Below, one piece after another: positions 37,123-46,231 of a stretch of DNA of 64,000 bases. Position 1 is the first letter of the stretch. Each line of letters opens with the position of its first letter. A program made the translations under genes and the position numbers. Under the pieces are notes generated by a model that ran no database searches, was not told the origin of the DNA, and saw nothing but the letters and a program-made list of their open reading frames with translations. Origin of the DNA: Acetispira formosa (nom. nud.) (GTDB lineage: Bacteria > Desulfobacterota > Desulfarculia > Adiutricales > Adiutricaceae); contig CP026657.1 in assembly GCA_023525915.1 (NCBI GenBank), positions 1,116,001 to 1,180,000 on the forward strand, written 5' to 3'.

Positions 37123-38313
37123 ATGATTGATTTTAAGAAGCTGAAAGACATGGCCATTGGCCAGCAGATCATGGAAGCCTACGACAAGCTGGAACAAGCC
37201 GGGATCACCCGCTGGCCGGTTCAGTCCGTAGCCATTTCCTACTACTGCATTTTAGGCATTGTTCCCTTTCTGGCCCTATGTTTTGCCATTGCCAAAAGTT
37301 TCGGGCTGGAGACAGCCTTGGTCAACGCCATTAATTCATATTTCGCCACGTTTGAAGGCCAGGACGAGATTCTTGGGCAGTTGAAAAACTTTGCCGACAA
37401 TTTGATCGCCAACTATTCCGGCAGCCTGATGGCCTTTGTGGCCCTGGCCCTTATTTTCTGGTCCGGTTATCGAATCCTGGTTCTTCTGGAAACCGTTTTC
37501 GGTAAAATCTTCGGTTATCATCCGCCCAGAAGGGCTATTCATAAAATTATGGATTATTTCACGGTCATGGTCATCATGCCGTTGATTCTGGTGGCCTCCG
37601 GCGGCGTGAACATATTTCTCACGGGCCTGGCCACATCCAGTTGGCCCATACCCTTTGACATCAATCCCAGCGGTTTTATTTCGGCCCTGGTCATCATATC
37701 GCCTTACATCATGTGGTGGATGGTTCTGAGCTGGGCCTACGCCTATTTCAGCCGGGGGCTGATGCGGTGGAAGGAACGGCTGATCGGCGGCTTTATTACC
37801 GGCTGCGTCTTCCAGCTTTTTCAAACTTTTTATCTGAAAATAATGTTCGCGCTTTCCAGTTATAATGCCATCTACGGCAGCTTCGCGGCCATACCCCTGT
37901 TTATGATCTGGCTCTATGCCAGCTGGATGATTGTGCTTGGCGGCGGTGAAGTGACCCGCCGCTTCTCCGACCTCTTCACCACCGGCCGCCATTTTTCCAG
38001 CCTGGTGGAACCGGCCACCTGGCGCAACACGGTGGGGCTGGCCCTGAAGGTTATGCACATTATTAACAGAAACTATCAAGCCACGCCGCAGGGCGGCAAC
38101 ACCTCCTTCAGGTTCCTCTCGCGGGAGACCGGGGCGGATATGCCCTCACTGGGTGAGGTGATTAACCGGCTTCTGGCCGTAAACCTTATTTCTCGTATTT
38201 CAGCCACCAGCAGTGATGAAGGCCCGCGATTCATCCCTTCCCGAAGCCCGGATCAACTGACAGATGAATACATTTATGAGGCCCTGGAAACAGGCCTGAT
38301 TGAAATTATATAG
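37123..38313 (+). CDS. YihY/BrkB-family inner-membrane protein
   Basis: The 396-residue protein has about six membrane segments in its N-terminal ~270 residues, with 'AISYYCILGIVPFLALCFAI' and 'GSFAAIPLFMIWLYASWMIV', the hallmarks of the YihY/BrkB family (formerly misnamed RNase BN). The last ~110 residues are soluble ('GADMPSLGEVINRLLAVNLI') and resemble a winged-helix extension found in some members. The start at 37123 is preceded by AGTGGGG; a TTG two codons earlier is possible. Function of the family is unsettled; a transport or envelope role is proposed. Confidence 0.85.
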   Translation: MIDFKKLKDMAIGQQIMEAYDKLEQAGITRWPVQSVAISYYCILGIVPFLALCFAIAKSFGLETALVNAINSYFATFEGQDEILGQLKNFADNLIANYSGSLMAFVALALIFWSGYRILVLLETVFGKIFGYHPPRRAIHKIMDYFTVMVIMPLILVASGGVNIFLTGLATSSWPIPFDINPSGFISALVIISPYIMWWMVLSWAYAYFSRGLMRWKERLIGGFITGCVFQLFQTFYLKIMFALSSYNAIYGSFAAIPLFMIWLYASWMIVLGGGEVTRRFSDLFTTGRHFSSLVEPATWRNTVGLALKVMHIINRNYQATPQGGNTSFRFLSRETGADMPSLGEVINRLLAVNLISRISATSSDEGPRFIPSRSPDQLTDEYIYEALETGLIEII

Positions 38314-38426
38314 CGGGCAGGGCCCGCCCCAACGCCGAGGCGGCGGCCAGTCTGAATGTAGAGTAACGGCCGGGAAGCGGCGCCCAGAGAATTTGTTACT
38401 TATAAGCTTTTCAAAGCAAGGATATC

Positions 38427-39110
38427 ATGAGCCCTGAACATACCGGCGGTAATCGCGCCTATATCTTTCTGAACGGTGATTTTGAAAAACCTGTCCGCGA
38501 CTGGCCGGAGCGTCCGGCTGACGGCGACCTGGTGCTGGCCGCCGACGGCGGCGGGCGGCATGTGCACGCTCTTGACTGGCCGCTCAATTGTCTGGTGGGT
38601 GATCTCGATTCGCTGGAACCGGCTTTAGTGGCGGAATTTACCGCCCGGGGAGTGGAAATTTCCCGCCACCCGGTGGAAAAGGACGAGATAGATTTTGAGC
38701 TGGCCATGAAGGTGGCTCGCCGCAAAGGCTACAGCGACATAGAGGTGCTGGGGGCGTTGGGTGGGCGCTGGGACATGACCTTCGGGAATCTGTTCCTGCC
38801 CCGGGCTTCAGGCTGGGGCAGCAGCCGCATTCGTTTCCGGCATGGCCCCTGGGATTTCCTGGTGATATCCGGCCCGGCCGAGTTCATTGAACATGGACGA
38901 GTGGGGGATTTGATTTCGCTTCTGCCATTGGGTGAGGATGTGCGGGGGGTGTCGCTGGATGGTTGTTATTATCCACTGCACAAAGAGATTCTGCGGGCCG
39001 GATTTTCGCGCGGCCTCAGCAATCAGATGACCGAGCCATCGCTGCGTCTGAAATTTGATTCCGGCGCGCTCTTGATTGCCCATAGGGCTGAACTGCCGCC
39101 GGTGGATTGA
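38427..39110 (+). CDS. Thiamine pyrophosphokinase
   Basis: The 227-residue protein has the TPK motifs 'LVLAADGGGRH', 'LVGDLDSLEPA' and 'HPVEKDEIDFELAMKVA', followed by 'VLGALGGRWDMTFGNLFL'. The enzyme transfers pyrophosphate from ATP to thiamine. AAGGATATC precedes the ATG at 38427. The C-terminal domain is the usual beta-sandwich. It is convergent with the glycosyltransferase downstream, whose stop lies 5 bases away. Confidence 0.88.
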   Translation: MSPEHTGGNRAYIFLNGDFEKPVRDWPERPADGDLVLAADGGGRHVHALDWPLNCLVGDLDSLEPALVAEFTARGVEISRHPVEKDEIDFELAMKVARRKGYSDIEVLGALGGRWDMTFGNLFLPRASGWGSSRIRFRHGPWDFLVISGPAEFIEHGRVGDLISLLPLGEDVRGVSLDGCYYPLHKEILRAGFSRGLSNQMTEPSLRLKFDSGALLIAHRAELPPVD

Positions 39111-39115
39111 TTTTT

Positions 39116-39865
39116 TTACCGGCCGTCGCGTTTATTCAATTCGGCCAGCTTGAGATATTTGGTCATGGTGTAGAGGCTGTGATAGGAGCATAAGGCCCAG
39201 GCGACAGGACCGCCGAGAAGTCCCATATTGAGGATGAACATTTTGAAGAACCCCAGGCTCCCTCTGACCACCGCGCTCAGGGGGCTTGTTATTTTGCCGA
39301 CAGCATGTTTTTCTCTGGCCCAGAGATCGGCGTAGCGAAGCTGTTTGTTGATATATTGATCCCAGGTGCTGTAGGTCAGGTGCTCCAGGTGGCCATGGAG
39401 GTGGGCGCTGTTGATTTCGAAGACCGGCCGCTCATGGACCAGACCGTCCCAGTAGACGGTCCCGGCCGGGAAGAGACGGGTCACCCGATCCGGTTTCAAG
39501 GGGCCGAAGCGGTGACGCTGGCCAAAGGCGAAGTTGCGCCGGACTACAGATCCGGCCATGCCTTGGCGGTTATCCATATGGGCGCGGATTGAATCCATGA
39601 GGCCAGGGGAAAAGCGTTCGTCGGCGTCCAGAAAGAAGACCCACTCGCCAGTGGTCTGGGTGAGGGCGAAATTGCGCTGGTCGGCGAAATTGTCGAGCTT
39701 GTGGCGAATTACTTTGGCTCCGGCCCTGGTGGCCAGTTCCACAGTGTCGTCGCTGCTTTCATCGTCCACCACCACCACTTCATCCGCCCCGCGCACGCTG
39801 GCCACGCAGTCAGTTATGTTGCGGCTTTCGTTGCCCGTCAGAATTATCACGCTCAAAGTTGACAT
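39116..39865 (-). CDS. Family 2 glycosyltransferase, WaaE/KdtX-like
   Basis: The 249-residue protein has the GT-A core with 'SVIILTGNESRNITDCVASV', 'VVVDDESSDDT', the DXD-like 'FFLDADERFSP', and 'DGLVHERPVFEI' further on. This pattern and length match LPS-core beta-glucosyltransferases of the WaaE/KdtX type. AGGGGTGAG precedes the ATG. No LPS biosynthesis genes are nearby; the gene is followed upstream by a large palindromic repeat. Confidence 0.85.
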   Translation of the reverse strand: MSTLSVIILTGNESRNITDCVASVRGADEVVVVDDESSDDTVELATRAGAKVIRHKLDNFADQRNFALTQTTGEWVFFLDADERFSPGLMDSIRAHMDNRQGMAGSVVRRNFAFGQRHRFGPLKPDRVTRLFPAGTVYWDGLVHERPVFEINSAHLHGHLEHLTYSTWDQYINKQLRYADLWAREKHAVGKITSPLSAVVRGSLGFFKMFILNMGLLGGPVAWALCSYHSLYTMTKYLKLAELNKRDGR

Positions 39866-39888
39866 CTCTCACCCCTTATACCGTGTGG

Positions 39889-40717
39889 TAGTGGCCTCTC
39901 GGCCGGCTGTTCTGGAGAAGACTTGGCCCGACAGGCCAACCAAAGGGCTCCGCCCTCTGGACTCCGGCTGGGGGAGGGCCCACGCGGGCCCTACCCCAGA
40001 CCCCACCCGCGCCAAGGGGGCAAGCCCCTTGGAACCCCAAGAAAGCAGGGTCAGCTTGAACTTTCATCTTCCCGCATCGCCGCAACTCGCTTCGGGTACG
40101 AAGCTCAGACAAGCGGCGACGCTTCAGACAGCTTCCGCTTTAACCGCTATCGGCAGCTTCACATCGGGCCGTTGCATTTTGCTATAGGCGGCTTCATCGA
40201 ATGATTGCTGCTTCACGTATGTTCGGCTGAACATTCCTTCCCCTCAAAATTTTCTTCCAGCGCTGTATCAGGTGAGACTTCGCCGCCTTTTTTCTAATGA
40301 GCAACTCCATAATAAAGCGATAGGCGGCAGAGAGACGGACTAACAGCACTGGAAAGGGCCTTTAAGGGGAAGCTGATTTAAGCCGAACATACCTGAACTG
40401 CCACTCAGCCGATGAGGCCGCCTATCGCAAACTGTAACGACACAACGTAAAAATACCTACAGCACCAGAGGCCAATGGAGTATGAAGCGTCGCCGCTTGT
40501 CTGAGCTTCGTACCCGAAGCGAGTTGCGGCGATGCGGGAAGAAAAAAGTTGAATCTGCCCCTGACCTCTTGGGGGTCCAGGGGGCTCCGCCCCCCTGGCG
40601 CGGGTGGGGTCTGGGGTAGGGCCCGCGTGGGCCCTCCCCCAGCCGGAGTCCAGAGGGTGGAACCCTTTGGTTGGCCCTTCGGGCCAAGTCCTTTAAATCG
40701 CGCGGCCAAAGGCCGCA
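39889..40717. repeat. ~830-bp palindromic element (type E), complete copy
   Basis: The left arm begins 'TAGTGGCCTCTCGGCCGGCT' and the right arm ends in 'GCGCGGCCAAAGGCCGC'. Inverted arms of about 300 bp include 'GGACTCCGGCTGGGGGAGGG' and the core 'AAGCTCAGACAAGCGGCGAC'. The centre is near 40300. No frame encodes a transposase; open frames here follow the GC-rich arms. A second copy, split by an insertion, is at 50238-50450 plus 54097-54706. Confidence 0.88.
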
Positions 40718-40734
40718 CTCCATTGTCTCTCGTC

Positions 40735-40998
40735 TTAGTGGAGGATTATTTCTTCCCCATATTCGATATACAAAGCATCAATAAGGGCCTGTCCGCCACG
40801 GGCAATAAAACCTTCCTGGTCCATCGCCTTTAAGGGTTGAATGGTCACGGTGATCTTGCGGCGGCCCAAGGCCTCAGCCTTGGCCCCCCAATCGCGGTTC
40901 AAAGCATAACGGGCGTCCTCATCAATGTAGAGGGTCATTTCATCACCCGGCTTTTCATCTTCATAGGGTCTCAATACTCTGACGCATTTTACATCCAT
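40735..40998 (-). CDS. Hypothetical 87-residue protein downstream of the permease
   Basis: The 87-residue soluble protein begins 'MDVKCVRVLRPYEDEKPGDE' and ends 'ALIDALYIEYGEEIILH'. AAGGAGG sits upstream of the ATG at 40998, and the permease stop is 11 bases before it, so it belongs to the same transcript. I recognise no domain. Its position in the methyltransferase-permease unit suggests a small accessory subunit or regulator; this is inference. Confidence 0.7.
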   Translation of the reverse strand: MDVKCVRVLRPYEDEKPGDEMTLYIDEDARYALNRDWGAKAEALGRRKITVTIQPLKAMDQEGFIARGGQALIDALYIEYGEEIILH

Positions 40999-41009
40999 TT
41001 GAGTCCTCC

Positions 41010-42584
41010 TTACACATAATCATAACGGCGGGTGAAGTTCATGACCTTGTCGCCCAGCAAATGCAGAGCCAGACAGATGACCGCGATGCTGACATACCCG
41101 ATAGTATATTCCGGCGCGGCGTTGACGGCCATATGGGGCGCGTGAATGAAACCGAAGAATGACAGCACGGCCGCCGCAGCCAGAGCAATGGCCGCCTTGT
41201 CCAAACGACGGTCGATAATGAAAACCGTAGTGGCGGCCCACATGATCGAAACAATGATCGAGCCGTGCCGCAGCGCGGCCACCCCTTTCCACATTACGCC
41301 ATAATTGACCAACGCCACCGAAGCCTCGTCGCTGGCGTTCATCATCAGTGAGAACGCTCCGTCTTCAGCGTGTTCGATGTAATGGCCAAAGGCCCCCAAA
41401 GTGCTGGTGACCGTGGTGTAGAGAAGATCGGCCAGATGGGGAATCAGGGCAATGGCCAGCGCCGCGCCGTGGCGACGGGGATTGTCGGTGTAGGCCTGAA
41501 CGATCATGAGCATGGCGCACCACAGGAAGGTGATGCAGGCAATGACCGGCGGCATCATGGAATTAAGAAGGCCGAAAATTCCGAACACCCCGCACAGTGC
41601 GAACAGAAGCCCGCCCACCCAGGAATAGCCGATACCGGCCTGACCTTTTTTCAGACCCGCATGACCCAGCCAGACCACGTTGGGCATTATGCCGCCGAAC
41701 AGGGCCGAGATGGAGGTGCACATGCCGTCAGCCACCTGAGCTTCACCCAGAGGATATTCATCACCGGCGGCAATGGCCGATTCCACGTTGTCCATCGTTT
41801 CAATGAAAGAATAGATCATTATGGGTATGATGATGACCAGATATGGCACAACCCCCTTCAGACCGGCGAAGGTGTCACCGGCACTGAAAACCGGGATGGT
41901 GACGGCCAGGGTGCTGGTGTCGGGGCTGGTGCGGCCCAGAATGAGTGCGAACACTATGCCGAAAATCACAGCCACCAAAAGCATTGGAGTGTTGCCCTTG
42001 AAAGTGTAGCCGCCGATCAGTCCGATCAGGCACAGAATCAGAATGGGCATGCCCAGAATGGGATCATGATAGATTTCAAACAGACCCGCCGTCCCCATCC
42101 AGACCAGGGCCACACCGGCCACAGTGCCCAGCATAGCCACGCGCGGCAGCATCTTTCTCAGGACCGGGCCGATGAGCCCGCCGGTCATTTCAATCAGACC
42201 ACCCAGGAAACAGGCGGCCGTGGCGATCTGCCAGCACTGATAGGCCTCCAGCCCGCTGTAATGCAGAGGGTAGATAATGCCGTAAAGATAGATGAACATG
42301 GCCGGCGTCGACAAACCTGAAGGCAGAGCGGTGATGTCGGTGCGTCCGGTCTTTTTGTATAATTTCCAGCCCATGTAGGCATAGTAAAAACCGCCCAGCA
42401 TCAGGCCGATGGACATGCCGGGAATGACGCGGTGGTAAATCAATTCCTTGGGCCAGTTAATGGCCTCCAGCGCGTAAATGACGATAACGTAGTTAATGAT
42501 GTTGCCGACGAAGAAATAAACCAGGCCGCCTATGTCTCCCGCTCGAAACAGCGGCAGTTTGGCGGGCGCGGCACTCTGAGACAT
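41010..42584 (-). CDS. NCS2-like (xanthine/uracil/AzgA-type) permease
   Basis: The 524-residue protein has about 13 hydrophobic segments and the family block 'ETMDNVESAIAAGDEYPLGE', comparable to the ETLDNVQSA motif of nucleobase/ascorbate and AzgA transporters. The ATG at 42584 is 6 bases past AGGAGG; the ATG at 42590 directly abuts it. It lies between the MtmB-like gene (264 bases upstream, with repeats) and an 87-residue protein, on the same strand. Its substrate is unknown. Position suggests it imports the methyltransferase substrate, but uptake of a purine-type compound is equally possible. Confidence 0.8.
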   Translation of the reverse strand: MSQSAAPAKLPLFRAGDIGGLVYFFVGNIINYVIVIYALEAINWPKELIYHRVIPGMSIGLMLGGFYYAYMGWKLYKKTGRTDITALPSGLSTPAMFIYLYGIIYPLHYSGLEAYQCWQIATAACFLGGLIEMTGGLIGPVLRKMLPRVAMLGTVAGVALVWMGTAGLFEIYHDPILGMPILILCLIGLIGGYTFKGNTPMLLVAVIFGIVFALILGRTSPDTSTLAVTIPVFSAGDTFAGLKGVVPYLVIIIPIMIYSFIETMDNVESAIAAGDEYPLGEAQVADGMCTSISALFGGIMPNVVWLGHAGLKKGQAGIGYSWVGGLLFALCGVFGIFGLLNSMMPPVIACITFLWCAMLMIVQAYTDNPRRHGAALAIALIPHLADLLYTTVTSTLGAFGHYIEHAEDGAFSLMMNASDEASVALVNYGVMWKGVAALRHGSIIVSIMWAATTVFIIDRRLDKAAIALAAAAVLSFFGFIHAPHMAVNAAPEYTIGYVSIAVICLALHLLGDKVMNFTRRYDYV

Positions 42585-42639
42585 GCGCATCCTCCTGTTG
42601 GGTGCTGGCCGACGATTTTAATATGGCATTTTCCCCTGA

Positions 42640-42790
42640 ACTTGCGGCTTGGAGCCGGGCAAAAAACGTGGTTTTTGCCCGGCGGGCGGCTGGTTCGACT
42701 TCACAACCAGTCGCTGGCGCTCCGTCTCGAGGACTCGACAGCCGCTATAGGCGGCGGGAAAAGCCATAGTTGGAATTGCCGGGTGCTGGC
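42640..42790. repeat. Type D repeat and hairpin
   Basis: CCGGGCAAAAAA-CGTG-GTTTTTGCCCGG (42655-42682) is a near-perfect hairpin without a T-run, followed by 'AACCAGTCGCTGGCGCTCCG' at 42705. Related sequence is at 30.3, 36.9, 61.97 and 62.3 kb. Confidence 0.75.
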
Positions 42791-42848
42791 CTTTTCGGCC
42801 TTTTGGAGCAAAAGCGGGGGGAAGCTTCAAGCCTCCGCCGCCGATCAA

Positions 42849-44222
42849 TCAGATATCAAGGCCCAGGCCCTTTATCTCAGCGCGGACTTCATCATACATG
42901 GCCTGCCACTCCGGCTTCGGCCGCACAGTGGTCAGGTCATAGCATTTATCAAAAGACTGGCCGGGATTGCCTCCGGGGGTGGTAAAAATATGTTCGTATT
43001 TACCAAGGAGAGCCTGAATCATCTTGTTGGCGTCCTTGCGGGTCAAACCCATTTTGGTGGCCGCGCGGCTCACCTCACCCATCAGGCGCACTTCCAGGCC
43101 GGTGCCGTTCGGCAGGTTCCCGTCGGCCGCGCCCGCCCCTTCAATGTGCCCGCCGCTGACCGTGATGGTCAGGGCGTTGGCCGCCACTTCATACAGAAGC
43201 TCACGAGTCAGGCCGCCGCTCTTGGGGTAAACGTCGCAGACGATAATGGCCGGGGCGTTCCTGGCGAAACTCTGGCAGCAGACGCTCTGGAGCCACATAC
43301 AGCCGCGAGCGCTGGTGGCCACCTGGGTTATATGAATGGGGTGGCAGAGGTGGTAGTCGGCCAGACACAGAAGGTTGGCCGCCATCATCGAGGCCATGAT
43401 GACCATGGTCGCGCCCGGCGCGTCACCGGCCAGACCGCCTACCATGGTGCAGGCCAGGGAGGCATTGCGCATGCCGTATTCCACCGAGTTGGCCGCCCGG
43501 ACCAGATTGCCCTTGTCCACGATCAATTCGTTGAACAGGGCCACCAGATGGGAGTCGCAGGGCCGCAGGTAATCGGGATGGGCCACGCACAGGTCGCCCA
43601 ATTCGGAGACGCTGCTTTCAGCGGCCAGCATGCCGACTCCGGGGCGGCCTGTTTCCAGCCGGGCCTGACGCAGAAGGTTCAGCTCCTTTTTAACAGCCAT
43701 GATTTCCGACGGCTCGCCGGAACGGACGGGATAGCCGTCCACCGTGGCCAGGGAGCCGCAGGTGATCAGGTCAACCACATGTTCCTGAAGCCAGCTTTTG
43801 ACCGTGGGCAGGAAAAGGTGCTCCGGGGTGGGGCAGCCGGGGTTGCCGGCCCAGATTAGCGGGCGGCGGTCGTCTTCAGGCTTCCTGGCCACCAGGGTGA
43901 CCGCGTCCTTGCCTTCACCCATAACCAGGCTCTGCTTCATATTGGCCAGCCCGGCGTCGATTTCATCCGCGGAAAGGCGGATAATCCGTTCCGTGCTCAT
44001 ATTATAAACGCCGGTTTCCAGAATCAGGGCGCGGGCCGCCTGAAACATACGGTCACACAGGGCGTCGTCAACCGGGGTGAGGTCGTTTTTGTCCCATTTC
44101 AGATCATATTCCTTAACCAGGCGGGCCGTGTTTTTAACCACCGACTTCATATCCCAGTCAGCTTTTTTGATAGTGGGGCCCTGATAAGAGCGTTCACAGA
44201 TTTCCAGAAAATTTCTAATCAT
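42849..44222 (-). CDS. MtmB-like monomethylamine methyltransferase homologue without pyrrolysine
   Basis: With the start at 44222 (GGAGG nine bases upstream) the protein is 457 residues, the same size as archaeal MtmB (458). The frame continues upstream to 44318 but without similarity. I align it to Methanosarcina MtmB from memory over its whole length: 'ADWDMKSVVKNTARLVKEYD', 'MGEGKDAVTLVARK', 'GRPGVG', 'GTGLEVRLMGEVSRA' and the C-terminal 'KCYDLTTVRP' correspond to conserved blocks. MtmB has pyrrolysine (amber codon) after 'GRPGMGV'; here the position is L199, codon CTG, in 'GRPGVGMLAAESS'. MtmB moves a methyl from monomethylamine to a corrinoid protein. The substrate here is probably a different amine. 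No corrinoid protein is adjacent. Confidence 0.85.
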   Translation of the reverse strand: MIRNFLEICERSYQGPTIKKADWDMKSVVKNTARLVKEYDLKWDKNDLTPVDDALCDRMFQAARALILETGVYNMSTERIIRLSADEIDAGLANMKQSLVMGEGKDAVTLVARKPEDDRRPLIWAGNPGCPTPEHLFLPTVKSWLQEHVVDLITCGSLATVDGYPVRSGEPSEIMAVKKELNLLRQARLETGRPGVGMLAAESSVSELGDLCVAHPDYLRPCDSHLVALFNELIVDKGNLVRAANSVEYGMRNASLACTMVGGLAGDAPGATMVIMASMMAANLLCLADYHLCHPIHITQVATSARGCMWLQSVCCQSFARNAPAIIVCDVYPKSGGLTRELLYEVAANALTITVSGGHIEGAGAADGNLPNGTGLEVRLMGEVSRAATKMGLTRKDANKMIQALLGKYEHIFTTPGGNPGQSFDKCYDLTTVRPKPEWQAMYDEVRAEIKGLGLDI

Positions 44223-44586
44223 CGCTGCCTCCTGCGCGGTTGACGCTTCACGGAATTCCCGAAACAGCCGGGGGCCAGTGCGTCGCCTATAGAACGATTT
44301 GGTACTAAATTTCGGCAAATATTAGCCCGAGATGAATGGATTGTAAAGAATAAATATAGCATTTTACGACAATATTTGTAAATTGTGAAGACCGGACCTT
44401 TCCCCTGGCCCGAAAGACTGACGACGGTCTGGTAAATATAATTACTATTTTATGCATTTAATCTAACATAATTCCGCTGATAATTCACTTAATATTTAGC
44501 GGATCCTGTTGTTTCACCATTTAATCCGTTATACAGGCTTATTTAGCCTGATTCTATGCTAAAATAACCGCTTTAAGGAGGTTGAT
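44223..44586. other. Divergent promoter region between the MtmB-like and HerA-like genes
   Basis: The region is AT-rich with no gene. A candidate leftward promoter is listed separately. The rightward gene has a perfect TAAGGAGGT ribosome site at about 44575. Confidence 0.6.
44353..44382 (-). promoter_or_regulatory. Candidate promoter for the MtmB-like gene
   Basis: On the minus strand TTTACA (44382-44377) and TATATT (44358-44353) are separated by 18 bases. This is a weak call by eye. Confidence 0.35.
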
Positions 44587-46134
44587 ATGCTGAATCAGGA
44601 AAAAAAACTCTATATTGCTTCGGCCGACGGCCGCCCCCTCTTGCTTGAACCGGCCATGAGTAACCGTCACGGGCTGGTGGCCGGAGCCACCGGCACCGGC
44701 AAGACCGTTACCCTCCAGACCATGGCCGAAGGGTTCAGCGCACTGGGCGTGCCGGTCTTTCTGACCGACGTCAAGGGCGACCTGTCCGGGATGTGCCGGG
44801 CCGGTCAGCCTGGCGGCAGCATTGCCGCCCGCATCGCGGACCTTGGTTTGCCGGCCGCGGGCTATGTCAATCAGGCTTATCCGGTCTGCTTCTGGGATGT
44901 GTTTGGCGCTTCCGGGCACCCATTGCGGGCCACGGTGAGCAGTCTTGGCCCGCTTCTTTTTTCGCGTCTTCTGGACCTCAATGAGGTGCAGAGCGGGATT
45001 ATGCATTTGATTTTCCGCATCGCCGATGATAAGGGCCTCTTGCTCCTGGATTTGAAGGATTTACGCAGCATGACCACCTATGTGGGTGAGAACCGCAATG
45101 AATTCAAAACTACCTATGGCAATATCACCACCGCCAGCATCGGAGCCATTCAGCGCGGCCTATTGCGGCTGGAGGAGGAAGGGGCTGAGAATTTTTTCGG
45201 TGAGCCGGCCCTGATGATCGAAGACCTTTTTCTCACCGACCTGAACGGCCGGGGTCAGGTTCACATTCTGGCCGCCGACAAATTGATGCGGACTCCCCGT
45301 CTCTACTCGGCTATACTTTTGTGGCTGCTGTCAGATTTGTATGAACGTCTGCCGGAAGTTGGCGACCAGGACCGCCCCAGGCTGGTGCTGATGTTCGATG
45401 AAGCCCACCTTATATTTTCAGAGGCCCCCTCTGTTCTTTTAGAAAAACTGGAGCAGGTGGTTCGCCTGATCCGCTCCAAAGGGGTAGGTGTTTATTTCAT
45501 CACCCAGAATCCCGCCGATGTTCCGCCCTCCATTCTTTCGCAGCTTGGCAACCGTGTTCAGCATGCTTTACGGGCCTTCACCCCTCAGGACCAGAAGGCG
45601 GTTAAGGCGGCGGCCCAGACCTTCCGGCCCAACCCGGCCTTCAAGACGGAGGAGGTCATCACGTCACTTTCCACCGGCGAGGCGCTGGTCTCCTTTCTGG
45701 ACGGCAAAGGCGCGCCGACGATGGTGGAGCGGGCCATGATTCTGCCGCCGGAAGGCCAGGTGGGGCCGGTGACTGATGATGAGCGGCGTCAGGCCATTCA
45801 GACTTCACGTTTGGCCGGACGATACGATCAAGCTATAGACCGCGAATCAGCCTATGAACTGCTGGCCGCTCATTTTTCTAAAATTCAGGATGAGGCTGAA
45901 GCGGCCGCGCGGGCTAAAGTGGAAGAAAGGGAAGCCAAAGAAGAGGCCCGCCGCCAGCGTGAGGCGGAGAAGGAAGCAAAAAGGCAGGCCCGAGAAAATC
46001 CCGGAATGGGAGACTTGCTGCAATCAGCCGCCAAACGGGTGACCAACAGCTTCACCAGCTATATAGGACGGGAAGTGGGCCGGCAAATTACCAGGGGAAT
46101 TCTGGGGGGCCTGTTCGGCGGCAAGAAAAAATAG
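44587..46134 (+). CDS. HerA-like ATPase (DUF853, YjgR-type)
   Basis: The 515-residue protein has Walker A '[15 protein letters not shown]' at 31-45, Walker B '[12 protein letters not shown]', '[20 protein letters not shown]' and a C-terminal charged helix (about 430-480) followed by a Gly/Lys-rich end. It is the DUF853 family of HerA-FtsK superfamily ATPases (E. coli YjgR). The family's function is unknown. Start and ribosome site are excellent (TAAGGAGGTTGAT before ATG). It is divergent from the MtmB-like gene. Confidence 0.88.
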   Translation: MLNQEKKLYIASADGRPLLLEPAMSNRHGLVAGATGTGKTVTLQTMAEGFSALGVPVFLTDVKGDLSGMCRAGQPGGSIAARIADLGLPAAGYVNQAYPVCFWDVFGASGHPLRATVSSLGPLLFSRLLDLNEVQSGIMHLIFRIADDKGLLLLDLKDLRSMTTYVGENRNEFKTTYGNITTASIGAIQRGLLRLEEEGAENFFGEPALMIEDLFLTDLNGRGQVHILAADKLMRTPRLYSAILLWLLSDLYERLPEVGDQDRPRLVLMFDEAHLIFSEAPSVLLEKLEQVVRLIRSKGVGVYFITQNPADVPPSILSQLGNRVQHALRAFTPQDQKAVKAAAQTFRPNPAFKTEEVITSLSTGEALVSFLDGKGAPTMVERAMILPPEGQVGPVTDDERRQAIQTSRLAGRYDQAIDRESAYELLAAHFSKIQDEAEAAARAKVEEREAKEEARRQREAEKEAKRQARENPGMGDLLQSAAKRVTNSFTSYIGREVGRQITRGILGGLFGGKKK

Positions 46135-46231
46135 TGCGGTCTTCGGCGGGGCGATTAACGGCCGGGTTAAGAAGTCCGGCCTCTATTCAAGCCGCCGCCA
46201 CACTCCTGTTGGACCTGAATATTATTCAAAA

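Noticed and set aside
39876..40723. Several 78-98 codon frames within the palindrome
   Set aside because: They occur symmetrically in the two arms and mirror the repeat sequence; no start site or domain.
42849..44222. In-frame amber codon read as pyrrolysine
   Set aside because: The frame is uninterrupted by TAG and the codon at the pyrrolysine position is CTG.
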